Assembly (NCBI GenBank): GCA_008360955.1 | Contig: LUCM01009066.1 | Coordinates: 207,277 to 271,276, forward strand | Origin: Fasciolopsis buskii | Lineage: Eukaryota; Platyhelminthes; Trematoda; Plagiorchiida; Fasciolidae | DNA: 64,000 nt | Direction of reading: 5' to 3' | Shown: one piece after another, positions 11,224-23,619 of the stretch | Position numbering within the stretch: position 1 is the stretch's first letter | Layout: each line of letters begins with the position of its first letter | Position numbers and translations under genes: made by a program | The notes under the pieces: generated by a model | What the model saw: the letters and a program-made list of their open reading frames with translations, nothing else | What the model was told of the DNA's origin: nothing | The model's database searches: none

Positions 11224-14200
11224 ACCCTTTAGGACTGATCTTCGAATTAGGCAAAAAGCTTTTCTTCATTCCATTCATGAGAACCCAGTGAGACTGTCGT
11301 TTTCAAGCGCTCTTACTACTCTGACAAGTCTGCCCGCGCACAGATGGTTGTATTTCGTTTGGTTGACAAAAAATAATCCTGTTTCCGGTGCGCATTCGGA
11401 CCAAAAGTAAGTCCCTTAAAGATTTTTTTCCAAACAATGAAGTGACCTTTCTTTTGACTGGAAAACCAGCTATACTGCTTGCCTAACAAAGAAATATTAG
11501 CACACAAAGCAAGTAAAAGTGAAACTCATAGCATACATGTTGGAACATTGCCCAATAGAAATTCCATGTCTGGCCTGAGAGACAATAAATCACAGCCCAT
11601 GTTAAAACAGGTGAAGCAGAAAATCCAGACCAAATTGCTTATATATAGCCCTTCCAAGAACGTCGTCTTTCTAACGAAGTCGAACATTTTTTCATCACAA
11701 ATCAATTTCGGCACATGTAGTTCCGTTAATTTTTACAGAAGAAAAAGTACCGAGTTTGCTTGCACACTTCTTTGTTCAGTGCTCCAGGTGGACATTTGAT
11801 TAGGTAGTCACGTAAATTTGTCCCTTGTAAAAACAGCGAATGTGGGTTAGATCCTTTTATGCATCTGACAGGATTATCGCGTTGTTCCACACTGAACACA
11901 CACGAAGTTCGGGCAAAACAAATGAACACCATAACTGCTTATCGCAGTTGTGGAAAAACATCTTTCTAGGTATGACGATGCTTTCTTCGGAGTAGAGAGG
12001 CCGTTTCCGGGCAGGTTGCCACTATGGGGAAGAAGTGGGCTTAAATCCTGCAGTGTTGCTTAGCCCTATCATTCACTCCGGTCTTTGCTCTTTGCCCTAT
12101 GGTTTACGTTGGATTTCCCCCGACTACTTACTTTTGCAAATTTGTTAGAAACAATCGTATCGATCTATCACTTTCCTCTAATACCGTGACTTAGCTGAAC
12201 AAGTAATCCAAACACCTCGAAACAGAATTGTAAGGTGAACAGATTCCACTTTCTTCTAAACGTCGAACTCCAAGAGACCGGTAACGAAAGCCAAAGCAAT
12301 ACGTTGGTCGTTTCGTCAGATTGAACATTTTTTAAAAACTGTAAAGTTACAAATGAAGTAGAGCTGCCTGGAGTTGTAGGCAAGACAAACTTTTTGAGGG
12401 CGAATTTTACTAGTACCCTTACCTGACCCACCTATCGTTGCCGGTTTTTTCTCCCAGTCATGTTCCATTACCCCAGATTGATTAACCAGAATTATCTTGC
12501 AACCGATATTGACTTTATGTGAGAAAATGGACATAATAAACATAATTTAAACCAAACAGCTTAATTCGGTGGATGAGAAATTTACGCTTCGTCTTCTGAC
12601 GTATTGTACTGGACTGAGAAGGTTAAGATTTTATCACTAAACGACATTCAAAATGCACTGGACAAAAATACTCCATTAACAAAGGCGTGTTGTCTATCTC
12701 CACGATATTTACATTTTGAAGGCAGATCCCAACAACTCAGAATGAATGGATGTTCAAGAAAAAATTGATATCGTCAAATAAATGGGACTGGTTACCATGG
12801 TAAACCTACTGGGCCCTCATATGGATCTGTGCCTCTTGACGTTTCACGGTCAAGATTGCCGCTTCTCCGGTCTCAGTGTAGTGGGCCTTGGTGCCAATCG
12901 GATATCCCCCTTCCACTGCAATCATGCCGGAAACATGTCAGACAAAAAGCAAAAACAAAATAAAGACCTCAAAAAACTCCTCGTTTGTTCCCGTTTAGGT
13001 CCAGGAGACGTAGTCGAAATCTGTCATTTCTATGCTAGCTCATTATTGTCAAACAGGCTATCAGGGCGAGTAAAACGCATTTTCCAGTGGAACAACCAAC
13101 TTTATTTGGGAAGCGATGCAGAATAAAAAACCCGCTAGCTCAGTTTGTTTTTCAAAATATTTTTGTAAGGATTGTGACTGGAATCAGATGCAGTTAAATA
13201 CACTGCCAGCACAATTGCCAGCTTCAACCGATTGCATCTTTTGTGTTTCACTTAGCAACCCCTCCTTTTAATGACTGAATTGCTTGGATTTTTGAAGTTC
13301 TAGTTCATAAAGTCAGTCCACGAATAACATAAGAGAAAGCATCTTACAGTATACGCAGTGCTATATTTGTCTGAAGACGGATTGCATCCTTGTGTGCGAT
13401 GGATCCCCGAAATTCACTAAGTACAGTAGTGACTGTTTCACTGAGGCTGTGACGAACGTCCAAGGTCAAAGCAGTATGCTGTCTACTTCAACTCTCAGCT
13501 AAAGGATTTCCCCGAATATTTTCGCGTCCATGCCGTAAAATGTTTGCCCTCAGATTATCTATTTTGCAAATCCGTTTCCCTTAGCCTTTTGCGTGCAGTC
13601 ACTGAAGATGTGAAGAATTAACAAAAGAGAAGGTAACATGCGAGTTTTTAGTTTGTTGACAAAAAAAACTAAGGCATTCAGCATTTTTGTGAAGTCGTCA
13701 TTGTTGACTAGGTGCAAAAGGAATATATGTCCCCGAGTAATAATTTTGTTCGCTTTCCCAAATCAGACTAGGAATTTTCACGTTAACTCTTCACTGGATG
13801 GATGATATAATTGTCCCTGATAATCTTGAAATGGTTTACTAGCGTCCGGTTTTTTTAACCAAGTGAAATGGTGTATTTGCTGATTTCCTCTCACTTCAAA
13901 CTGACCATAAACTTGTTCACAATTCGACATGCAGTATTATCACTGAATTTAGACACTCTGAAAACGCCATCTAACTGGTTTATTCATCTTCTAACGAATC
14001 GTAAGCCGTACTTATTCCTCAAACTGAACATGTAATTCTGAATCGAACGTCGGTAGGTTAATCTAATCGGCTCTCTATATTTTATCTAACATCAACATTG
14101 CATCTTAAAGCGCTTTTCTTTGCCAATGGACTTTAATCTTCGCAGGAAATTGTTTATCGAAAAATCGATGCCTAAAAGATGGTACGAATTTTTTGGACGC

Positions 14201-15287
14201 ATGCCGTACTCCTGATTCCTAACAAGGACATGATAGCTGCGCGGTTCTTTCCAGTTTTTTAATGTTAAGTTGGATACGGAAACCGATTAATAGATCATAC
14301 TAAAGTTATTTTCATCCATCTGCTGTTGCGAATCTTGGCGGCAATTTTTCATGATTCTTTTATACTGAACGTAGAGAAATCCTAACTTATTCATTTCTGT
14401 AGGACAGTGGAATGTTTAACGGAATAAAAATAGAAACCCGCGATTCGTGGCTATCGTACAGTCTTTAATTTTGTGATTTAATTTTCACTTGACTCGCCTT
14501 ATCCATTTCGCTCCAAAGCCTTTATTTAGTTTTATAATGCAAAAATAATAGCAATCGTCCTAGCTTCTCTTATGGTCAATACAAAAGAGCATACAATATC
14601 ACTAAGGAAGTGGGCTACTATAGATCAGAGGCTACCAGTTCGCAGTGACACCCCTGCCTAAAATGCACGAGTTTAATCAATCGATTCCTACGAAATGCCA
14701 CTCAATGTTCGATGACAATAAACAAAATTATGAGTTCTGCTCTCAGGCCGACTTTAGATGGATGATAAAATAAGGGCTTTGCATAAACGATATTGGACTT
14801 TAACTTGATTCAAATCCAAAATTTTCGCCACTTAAACTGAGCTCAAGCCCACGCCTCGATATCATCCATGTTTTAATGTCGTGTGCACATCACCGCCATG
14901 ACAACCAATAGGATTCGCATGTCCTGTCTGAAGTTTTCCTGGTTGTATAGTTACTAAACTGGCAGAGCATTCCTAGTCGCAAAACGTTCCTGGTCTTCGT
15001 GCTTATGAGTGCATTGGTCTGTGACCAAATACTTTAAATGTATGGCTAAAACCATCAATTTATTTTTTTACCAGTGCAGTGACAAAAGTTAAACTAAACT
15101 CATTTGCTACTTCATGCAAGGAGCGTGGGTATTGCGGCTGGATCACATTTCATGGCACCTATTATCTTAAATAACAATAAACCGAGTGTGGTAAATCTAA
15201 CCGCGACACTTGGAGTGGACTAGAATCACACTAGGTTTTGAAAGTTCAGACGTCATAACGTGCCAAGCGTAAACACGAAATTGACCG

Positions 15288-15317
15288 GAAGATCTAGAAT
15301 TTCAGTCCTAGATCTTC
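15288..15317. repeat. Perfect 10-bp inverted repeat with 10-base spacer
   Basis: GAAGATCTAG at 15288-15297 is matched by CTAGATCTTC at 15308-15317 with no mismatch. It could form a hairpin or be a dyad binding site, but nothing near it indicates a role. Confidence 0.6.
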
Positions 15318-16793
15318 TAATGAGCAAAAGCTTAGTACATCTGATCACTTCGGGCCGTGCAAAAATAGAACCGTTACTTTGGTGGCAGATGGCGACCTGT
15401 CTTTATCCGCTAAGTTACCACATCCAACTTATTGGAACCTTGTGCAGTCTCGTATGGCACCCTGAATTTCAGGATCCCGGTTTCCGCTCTTTCGCTTCGG
15501 GTGTCGACCTATAGGGGCATTCTCCTGCCGTTGCATTCATAATCCCGCATTTCGTGAAAAATATCCTCCATGGAATTCAGAACTAATGAACAACTTAGAC
15601 TTTTCCTGTCAGGAGAAAATTCAAGTTCACCAGCACCAAGGCCAAATAAAGTCACAAATTGAATTGTTCCTTGGCGAAGGTGTAGGTTTTGTCTCGTTCA
15701 AACTCATAGATTTTGCGTCACAGCGGTCCTAATCAGTCCAATCCAGTGTCAACACAACTTTGAAGTGGGTAGGAAAATGACCAGCACAAATGCCACCCCA
15801 GTGCTGCTAACCCCTGGCCGCAGATTGTCATCGACCGATCGCTCCCGGATATGATTATTTCAATGGATATTGTTTGACCTGCCGCCTATAAGGAATACAC
15901 AATATAACCAGCGGTGAAGTAGCAATGACTGTGCACCCTGTATGATCGTTGTTGACTTTGTTGTTATTGTTTTTGCTGCGGGTATGATAATCATAATTTC
16001 ATTGTTCAATTCGGGCTGTTTACGTTTGCAAATACAAAATGCGCACATCCGCTGAAATTAGTTCTCGGTGATCGATTTGTTCTAGTCGTATTTGCTTAGC
16101 AATTTGTACTTCTTCACTAAACCGAAGCACTAGTACACAAGCATATTCATAACAATCGTTTACGTTTCATGTAGTAGTTCGGTAAAAAAAAAACAATTCT
16201 GTCTATGTTCTCACGTGTTACAACTGTTTGGTCGGTGCATATTCTTTACATTTGCAAAGAACGCCAATCATGAAAAAATGATTTTATAAAACCTAAAGTT
16301 CATTGATATTTTTGTCCTAGGTGTCCAAACTTTATTTCCACTTGTTTGGTAATCCATGCTATTTCCGAATGGGGCAATCCAGGAACACAAACTTCGTGTC
16401 TTGCTTGATAAGGTGGACAGGTTTTTCATTTTATTGAATACTAGTGTATTTTTCAAAGACTTACCAGCTTTTTCAGGCGTCGATCTAATGTTCTCTTTAA
16501 TTGTTAATCACCGAGAACAGGTACATTTGTTTCACGTGTTTCTAAGCCGTATATATTTTACTGTTCATTGTTTGATGAAAGTATATAAATTTAGAAAGTT
16601 TCCCCAGCGCGACTGACAAGCCTCGTTTATTACTTCAAAACTTATCACACTAAATGATTCATGGCATTGTTCATTTTGAAGCTACTATTGAAAGTAAGAA
16701 AAGAATTCAGCAGTCGCTCACCCGAATTTAGGAGTTCGCCAGGATTTTGTGCGCACCTGAACACCGAATGCAACGAAACAAATATCCGCTTAG

Positions 16794-16949
16794 CATAAGG
16801 AACTGAAAGCTATGATTGAATGTAGTGAAAAAGGAGTATTGGAGGTTTTAGGGCCACCCATTTCAGCTATAGATGTAGCGAAAGCGAAATACTCGTTTGC
16901 GGATCAACCAGGCCATTCAATTGCTGCACCAAGCGTTCAACCGATTTGA
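16794..16949 (+). CDS. Coding-like open segment, possible terminal exon
   Basis: This frame runs 51 codons from a TAG (which doubles as a possible acceptor, atccgcttag) to a TGA. About 40 per cent of codons begin with G, far above the local G content, which is typical of real coding sequence. Residues such as ELKAMIECSEKGVLEVLGPP and IDVAKAKYSFADQPG have balanced, protein-like composition rich in A, E, K, V and P. No internal donor is convincing, so if real it would be a last exon or a relic of a mobile-element protein. No family is recognised. Confidence 0.3.
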   Translation, partial: HKELKAMIECSEKGVLEVLGPPISAIDVAKAKYSFADQPGHSIAAPSVQPI

Positions 16950-18315
16950 TGTAGGACTGATCCATTATTCAAATATAGATGCGGTAACTTCGTGTGATAA
17001 TTGAAAGTGACAGGTAATACGATTAGAAAGTGTAAAGTGCGTTTAGTTGCTAACTGTCTAGAATGAAGAACTCCACAAATCTAATTTTAATCCAGTACCG
17101 TGAAACTGACTGCCGCCAATTCAACGCTGTTAGTTGTCTCAGCATGCTACAGCAACTTTCTTCTTTCCGTTTTCTACTCTTACTTTTGAATCCTCACCTC
17201 TGCGGTGAGTTTGATAGTAGATGACAAACCAACAACTCCCAACTTGTTACCACAAATGCGCCAATGTGACCTTAAGTTTACTAATGCCACTGCGTGTTTC
17301 GGGTTATATTGTAACAATTAAGGCCATCAAAGATTGCGGAAGGGCTGCTGCTTCGTTGACAAACATGTCCGGTTTGTTTGAATCAGCCTTGGAAAGCGGA
17401 AACACTAAGCGTAACGACTGGCATCCAGCAGTTCACTGAACGGAAACAAGAGACCAACACTTTACAACCGATGGTAAAGGAAAATAGCACCTATTTTATG
17501 CACGTACTTTGTGAACCTTGCGAACTATCCTTTTTTGAATTACCACATGGTTTAATAGTTTTTGGACAAAGACTCACATTTTTCGATACTTTTGATCATT
17601 TTTCCCACCCAATTATTTAAAATCTACCTCAAGCAACCACTGGAAAATGCAACTTCTATCCGGTAAAACACTTAACCAGTTAAAATGAATATTCCAGTCG
17701 GAAATGGTCGGACAGAAAACAGAACCAAATAAAACAAAACATGGGTCATTTCTTTTGACTACTTACTAGTACAGAACCATGAATAATCAGCCACCAGTGA
17801 GAATGTTCCACTACCCGGCATCTTGGCTGCTTGTGGCAAAATCAACATTTGAAATGCCATTGAAATATAACCAGTGTTTGGAAATTCTTTTCAAGTGAAC
17901 CCTTGAAAGCCGGTCCAGTCATTGATAGCACTCCTTAAAATTGATTATGCAGACCAATTTTATCAGAAGAACTGAGAGGAACCCAAGGCTGTTTGTGACT
18001 TACTTCAGTCTGGGCAGTCTTCTGACTCCCTAGGGACTTAGGATAAACCACGAATTAGGTATAGGAGAGGGAGAAAGGGAGACACAATCGACAACGTGAC
18101 AATACAAAAAGACCACGAAAATCTCCGTGTGAAACAAAGCTGTTCAAAATCTTGTTCCGTTTTGTTGAAACGTTTGATTAAAATGTTCACAGGCTCACAT
18201 GGATTGCTACAGCCGATTCATGTCGATATTCACACCGGCCGCATGAATTTTCGTTTTTATTTTACCAGGCATTTGTGATTATTATTTTCTGTGTGGGAAA
18301 CGTTTGGTTTTGCAG

Positions 18316-18470
18316 AATTTGTGATAAGCGCAGAAGAGTTTGGCCAAACCCGAATTAAAAGAACCTGTCACGAACGCTCTGCAAATAATTTGTCACTCAA
18401 TCGGACACTGGATGAAAGTGTGTCCTTTGAAAAATTCAAACAGAATGCAAATTGTTTGGCAAGCAACTAA
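18316..18470 (+). CDS. Candidate exon, polar, ends in a stop
   Basis: A good acceptor (cgtttggttttgcag) is followed by 50 open codons ending in TAA. The predicted residues are charged and polar (FVISAEEFGQTRIKRTCHER, then LDESVSFEKFKQNANC), unlike the hydrophobic or arginine/serine-biased products of most random frames here. The exon would begin in phase 1 and be terminal, unless a weak donor at GAAA|gtgtgt is used. It has no recognisable domain. The evidence is a splice acceptor plus composition only. Confidence 0.22.
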
Positions 18471-19640
18471 TCAGAAGAAACTTGCTCATGTTTCGTAAAA
18501 CATCATTTTGCCAACCTTACTTCACAACTTTCTTGTAATTTTCGAAAGAGTGCAAAATAAAAATCTTACACTGTTACGCTGTTATTGGCTATAGATCAGT
18601 CAAGTTTCCTCCATTGTTTCTCTGTAGATCAACCTAACATGGTTCTGACGCATAAATATATGGTAGAAATGTGTATCGACAAAATTCGGTGAATCAATCT
18701 TTAGCTAACCTATTATCTTTGACCCTCTAAATATCTTTCCCACACTTTTCTCATTGATGTCTCCAAAGATAATCTACTCGGATACTTTCCTGTGCAGCAG
18801 CTTGGTAGTTTTCTGGTGAACGAAGATCTGATCATAGCCGGTCCACGTGTTAAATTTCTGTGACCCACATGAGGTTGATATGACAACAACTGGCGCCACA
18901 GTAATCAGGACGTTTGTGCGTGAAAAATTCAAGCGTAACAGAATAATAGAAGATATAAAAATGTGTCAATCATTGGTTTAATTTATGATTACTTCGGTCG
19001 TAGCTAAATTGGGAATAAGCGGAAGTATTGGACCATTGCTGGGTCACCTGAAACTGTTGATTTACCACTGTCTGGCAGACTAGAGAGAGATTTCACGACT
19101 CAGATTCATTCACGACGAAATGTGCTAACTTTCTACAAGTAAAAGAATTACAACACAAACGTATGCATATTATGGATAACCTATAGGTAGTAGTCAAATG
19201 GTCCATGGAACAACTGATAACGTTGTAAAAGTTACCACATAGGTTGACTAACCGGGTTCCTTATTGTGATGAATAACTTTTGGTTGCATGGTAATTCGAT
19301 GACACAGCTTGTCAAAATAGTTACATTGTTTACCGTTATCCACCCAGGTTGGACATCGGTGTTCGGGAATTTAGCATGTGCAATTCAAAGATGGTCATTT
19401 CGAACCGTACCACTGCAGTTCATCAGACTAGATGAGTGCGACTTTCGAATCACTTCATCCTAATCGATCACCACAAAAGTATTGTTTGTCAATTGAAGCA
19501 GTGATTCAATCCTATTCCGCTTCACAGTTTTTTCCAAAAATGAATATGAGACAGTATATGCATATAAGTTGGCCAGGGATGGTTAGTGTCACCCAAAACA
19601 TGTTGACAAATTAGCTGGTTTTTGAATAATTTCAATTCAG

Positions 19641-19772
19641 ACTACTGAAACAAAACATATTCCAGATGTAGAGAGACACCATGATATTTTGTACGGTGAC
19701 ATTCTTGAGGATCACGAAAACGGTGTCTTTTACTCAGATTGGTTTTACGATGTGTTCAGCTGCAAATGTTAA
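19641..19772 (+). CDS. Candidate exon, acidic, ends in a stop
   Basis: The acceptor gaataatttcaattcag is followed in phase 0 by 43 codons and TAA. About 35 per cent of codons start with G and the product is strongly acidic and aromatic (KHIPDVERHHDILYGDILED, then GVFYSDWFYDVF). This is a composition rarely produced by non-coding AT-rich DNA. It may be a terminal exon, or an internal one using a weak donor. No family is recognised, and a relic of a mobile-element protein is equally possible. Confidence 0.27.
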   Translation, partial: TTETKHIPDVERHHDILYGDILEDHENGVFYSDWFYDVFSCKC

Positions 19773-20216
19773 ATGGCCAAATAGAGTCATGTTCTTTGGC
19801 CTTAATTTGCCCGAATCCCGAGGTTACTTTGAGAAGGCCATTCATGTTTGACTATGCTTTCAGAAGTGGCTAAAGCACACCCCTCTTCACAGGTTTTGGG
19901 ATTTAGCAGATAATTGGGAATTTTGGTTGAATTTTGATTTAAAGCTCGATTTCTGCATATTTTTTTAGCAACGAACTCTCCTGCTTAAGGTCATCAGGGT
20001 TGACATTTCTGAAGCGCTGTGAAAACTGATCTGGTTTGATAATGCCACAGTTTTTGCAGAAATGATCGATTGTCGTATGTTGTGTAGAAAAGAAAATCAA
20101 CCCGCCCAGTAAGTGTTCCCTAGTCTATTTCAAAGGCCTCAGCCTAACCAGTGATTACCTTATGAAGCGGATGTCCCACGAATTCACTATCTCGAGTGCG
20201 GTTGGCGAACTTGAAT

Positions 20217-20283
20217 TGCGTAATCAGACATGCCGTGTTGGTCACCAGTTCAATTCCGCACCGTGGTGTCGACATTTAGATGC
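20217..20283 (+). repeat. Possible tRNA-related SINE fragment
   Basis: The ends GTGCGG and CCGCAC can pair as an acceptor-like stem about 66 bases apart. The 3' part contains CCAGTTCAATTCCGC, a box-B-like sequence. The D-arm and T-arm do not close properly, so this is not a functional tRNA. A diverged SINE head is the best explanation. Confidence 0.22.
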
Positions 20284-23200
20284 GTAGTATGCAAGCCATT
20301 ATTTTATTCCAAATAACACCTGGTTTTGCTTGTCACGTGAAGACACAGCGGAGTCATATTTGAAGTCAACAAACAAAGTTTAGTCCTACTCTAAGACTGA
20401 ACAGCCGGTAACATGGAGAATGTGCTCGCTTTTCTTGGCTTTAAGCTCACATCCATCTCCGAGGACACTGCTATCATTTATATTTTCAATCTGATCCAGG
20501 AGAAGATCGTTTCGTTCTCGCTATCCCGTCATCCCGTCGGTTTAGTTCTTTTTTCGCCGTGGGATTTATCGTGTATTCGCTTTAGCTGGGCTCATTTTTC
20601 AAAGCAAAATGGATTTTGTATACTGATCTGCCAAAGTCATACTCGAACCGTCTGAAGTCATTCGTGAAGACTTGTCCTAAATAAGCGTGGGTAGCTTCTC
20701 GCATTATTCGTTTTCTTATCCACTGTGAAGAATTCGCTCTCCATTTTAAAACAGGTGGTTGAAATATTCCGAAATTCGAACAATTTCTCCCGTAATCATT
20801 TTGCACAGACAGGCACTGATACTTCTGAGAAAACAGGCTGTTCTCAAAACGTTTCACAAAATTCGTGACCGTTCGGATGGTCTTGGAATGTGCATGTTGA
20901 TGATTTTAACCGATGCTTATTTCTAACGCACATATCCGTGTGAATTCCAGCTTGCAGCGTATACTCCCCACTGTCGTGGCATCGCCCACGTCGTAGGGAA
21001 AACAAAACCTGTTCAACACATTTTGATGCAGTTTTGGTCATTGTGCTCGCGTAAAAAAGAGGAAATGTTTCTCAAACTACAAAAACAACGCTTGGTTGCA
21101 AACTGTAGCCTTGAATCCCTAGGAAAATTCGCACGAACTGGAAGGGGAAATTGATTACGTTAGAATGTTGATTGAGATTTTCGGAAGTCTTGCTCTTGTA
21201 CAAAAAATTCAAATGCTACTTACAGAATGCACGTGGTCTACGATGTCACGTTCTCTATGATTTTCATCCTGTGTTAAACACTGTGGGACCCGTTCAATAC
21301 ACTGGACGTCATGATGTGGTACTGTCAACAAGCACCTTACTACCGAAGACATCGGAGACGTTATTTGATGATTTTATCGAAAGAAAACGCCTTCTTTTTA
21401 CTTACGGTGAGCGCGAAAAAGTCATCTTTTGCGTAAGCCGACTAGGTGCCAAATACAGATTTGTCATCATGCTTGCCAAACACACGCACAAACACATATG
21501 TACATATGCAAAGACTTGCATATCTACTTAACCAGGGGTTTCATGATTGGAGTGGTCTTGGGAAAAGTTGAATGCTAAAGAGAGACATGATGTGGACCGG
21601 GCATTTTCAAGGCTTAGATTATCCAACCGATTGAAAAATGAGATTATTTCGACAGGAATTCGGCCAGATCTCAAATTACCTCGTTTTTTCAGGTTCATTT
21701 GAGACTTTGACAGTTTGCACACGACTACGAGCCACGACGGAGTACCGACTTTGTGTAGGCTTCAGTCACGCTAATCCGGTGCCTTTGCTAAGTTATGTTA
21801 CGAGCCGAAGTTTGCGAGTTTTCCTTCCTCTTTTGCTAACCATTTCTTTCATCGTGACGCGTTTAACAAATCACTGAAAGCTCGATTTACCAGGGTCTTA
21901 TCTGAGGTATTCTATCGATAATGGTTCACCCCACTTTGGTGTCCTTGTAAGATTTGATGGTCAAATATTGCTGGTGGGTTCTGACAAACCATACGTATCA
22001 GCTACACCGTGCCGACGTAATTTTTTACTGGAAATTCATGAACGGCCAGTGGATGAACGGGACATGCGTGATATACTAATTGGAATCGTGTATCAGCGTG
22101 TACAAAACGCTGATTGACCGTGTAAATTTCCGCTAGCGATATCCTCAAAGCTGTCGCATTTGCTAAAGAACCATTAGGAAACAACATGAATTTATTTCCA
22201 AGTATTCTCCATTATATCTGTTTGTAGACTGCAAGAAGGTCAATGAAGCATGGGTGATCATGGTTGTTGAGATAAAAGCGTCTAAACATGAAAAAAGTCC
22301 TTCTAAGGCACAAATTTTTCACAAACATTTGTAAAATATCTCAGGATTTGCCCTAACCTAAACTCATAAATGATAGCATAATCTTTACTCCAATAGAAGC
22401 ACTTATTTTGTACACTATTTAGCCCCGATCACGGACATATTTACAAGCTGAAGATAGTTATTTGTCAATTGGGACATTTTGCATCAATTGGAGGGTCCAT
22501 TACTCATGGCCGATCAGGAACAGAAAAAATCGTTTAGGAAGTGTCTTGATTCGCATCAAAGTTGGCCTTGCTCCAAGGTCCTTTAAGCGCGCTGCTTTTA
22601 CCCCTTACGTTGTTACCGTGACCGTGGTGCCGTGAGCGAGAACCAGCAAAATCGCTTGATATCACACGGGAAGGGATAAATAACTGATTTCAAAACATCA
22701 GTCGATTGAAAACTTTGTGGTTATACTTTTATGACGTCTTAAACTAAACAAGGCCACCATTTACATCACATTACACTAATAAACTATGTGGAGAGCATGT
22801 TTTTGACGGATAAAATCAACCAAACCCCGAAAGTAAGCACTTGGTTGCACTTTCATATTGGAAACTTGCGATGGAAGTTCCTCTAGTTCCATTGCAGGTT
22901 TTTACCGATATTTTAAAGACCATCGTTCAAGTAGATTTGGATAATGTTTAAATGTTTCAAATTTTGCCAGATAGACAGCATGAATTAATCACACACCAAT
23001 GCATGGAGTCTAGAGTAGTAGAAAATGCTGAATGCCTCAGTCTAAGGAACTGTTAATTTTTTTGATGAGTAAACGACATGTGGTGACCTGCAAAATACTT
23101 GCAAAATGAACATTTCTCAGAGAAATTTCATCCATAGAGTTATTTAGCTTTCTTATTCCCGTCCAAGTTGTTTACTCTCATTAGAGTGAAATTAGAATAA

Positions 23201-23599
23201 ACAGGCTTCTTGAAGTATGAAATAGCATCAATTTCCTACTAAAGCTGATGGATGCCACACCGAAGTGAGCAGAGGAGTACTGAGAGATAATGAAGAGCCC
23301 ATTCAGTGCTGGATTCCTAGCAAAACAAACGCCAAATTGCTGTGAACCGATCATTCTTGGTTCTTTCTAACGATTTCCTAATGTCAGGGTTGAGATATAC
23401 ACACGGTGGCAGAAATAGGTTACCGACCAAATTCTTAACCTGCCTGTTCAATAGATAACTTCAAACAGGTGACTCATTATCGAAAAGACTCGCTAGTTGC
23501 AGCTGAATAGCAGGAATACTAATTAGAGAATTTACCCCCGTATACTACTGTCTACTCGGTCGAAAATTACTCACATGACGCTTATTGAATGTTTCAGCA

Positions 23600-23619
23600 A
23601 TATATATATATATATATAT
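23600..23619. repeat. (TA)10 microsatellite
   Basis: An uninterrupted run of alternating A and T follows gtttcagcaa. It is a simple sequence repeat with no further structure. Confidence 0.9.

Noticed and set aside
12036..12060. Box-B-like GGGCTTAAATCCTGC
   Set aside because: No box A at the right distance and no tRNA-like pairing.
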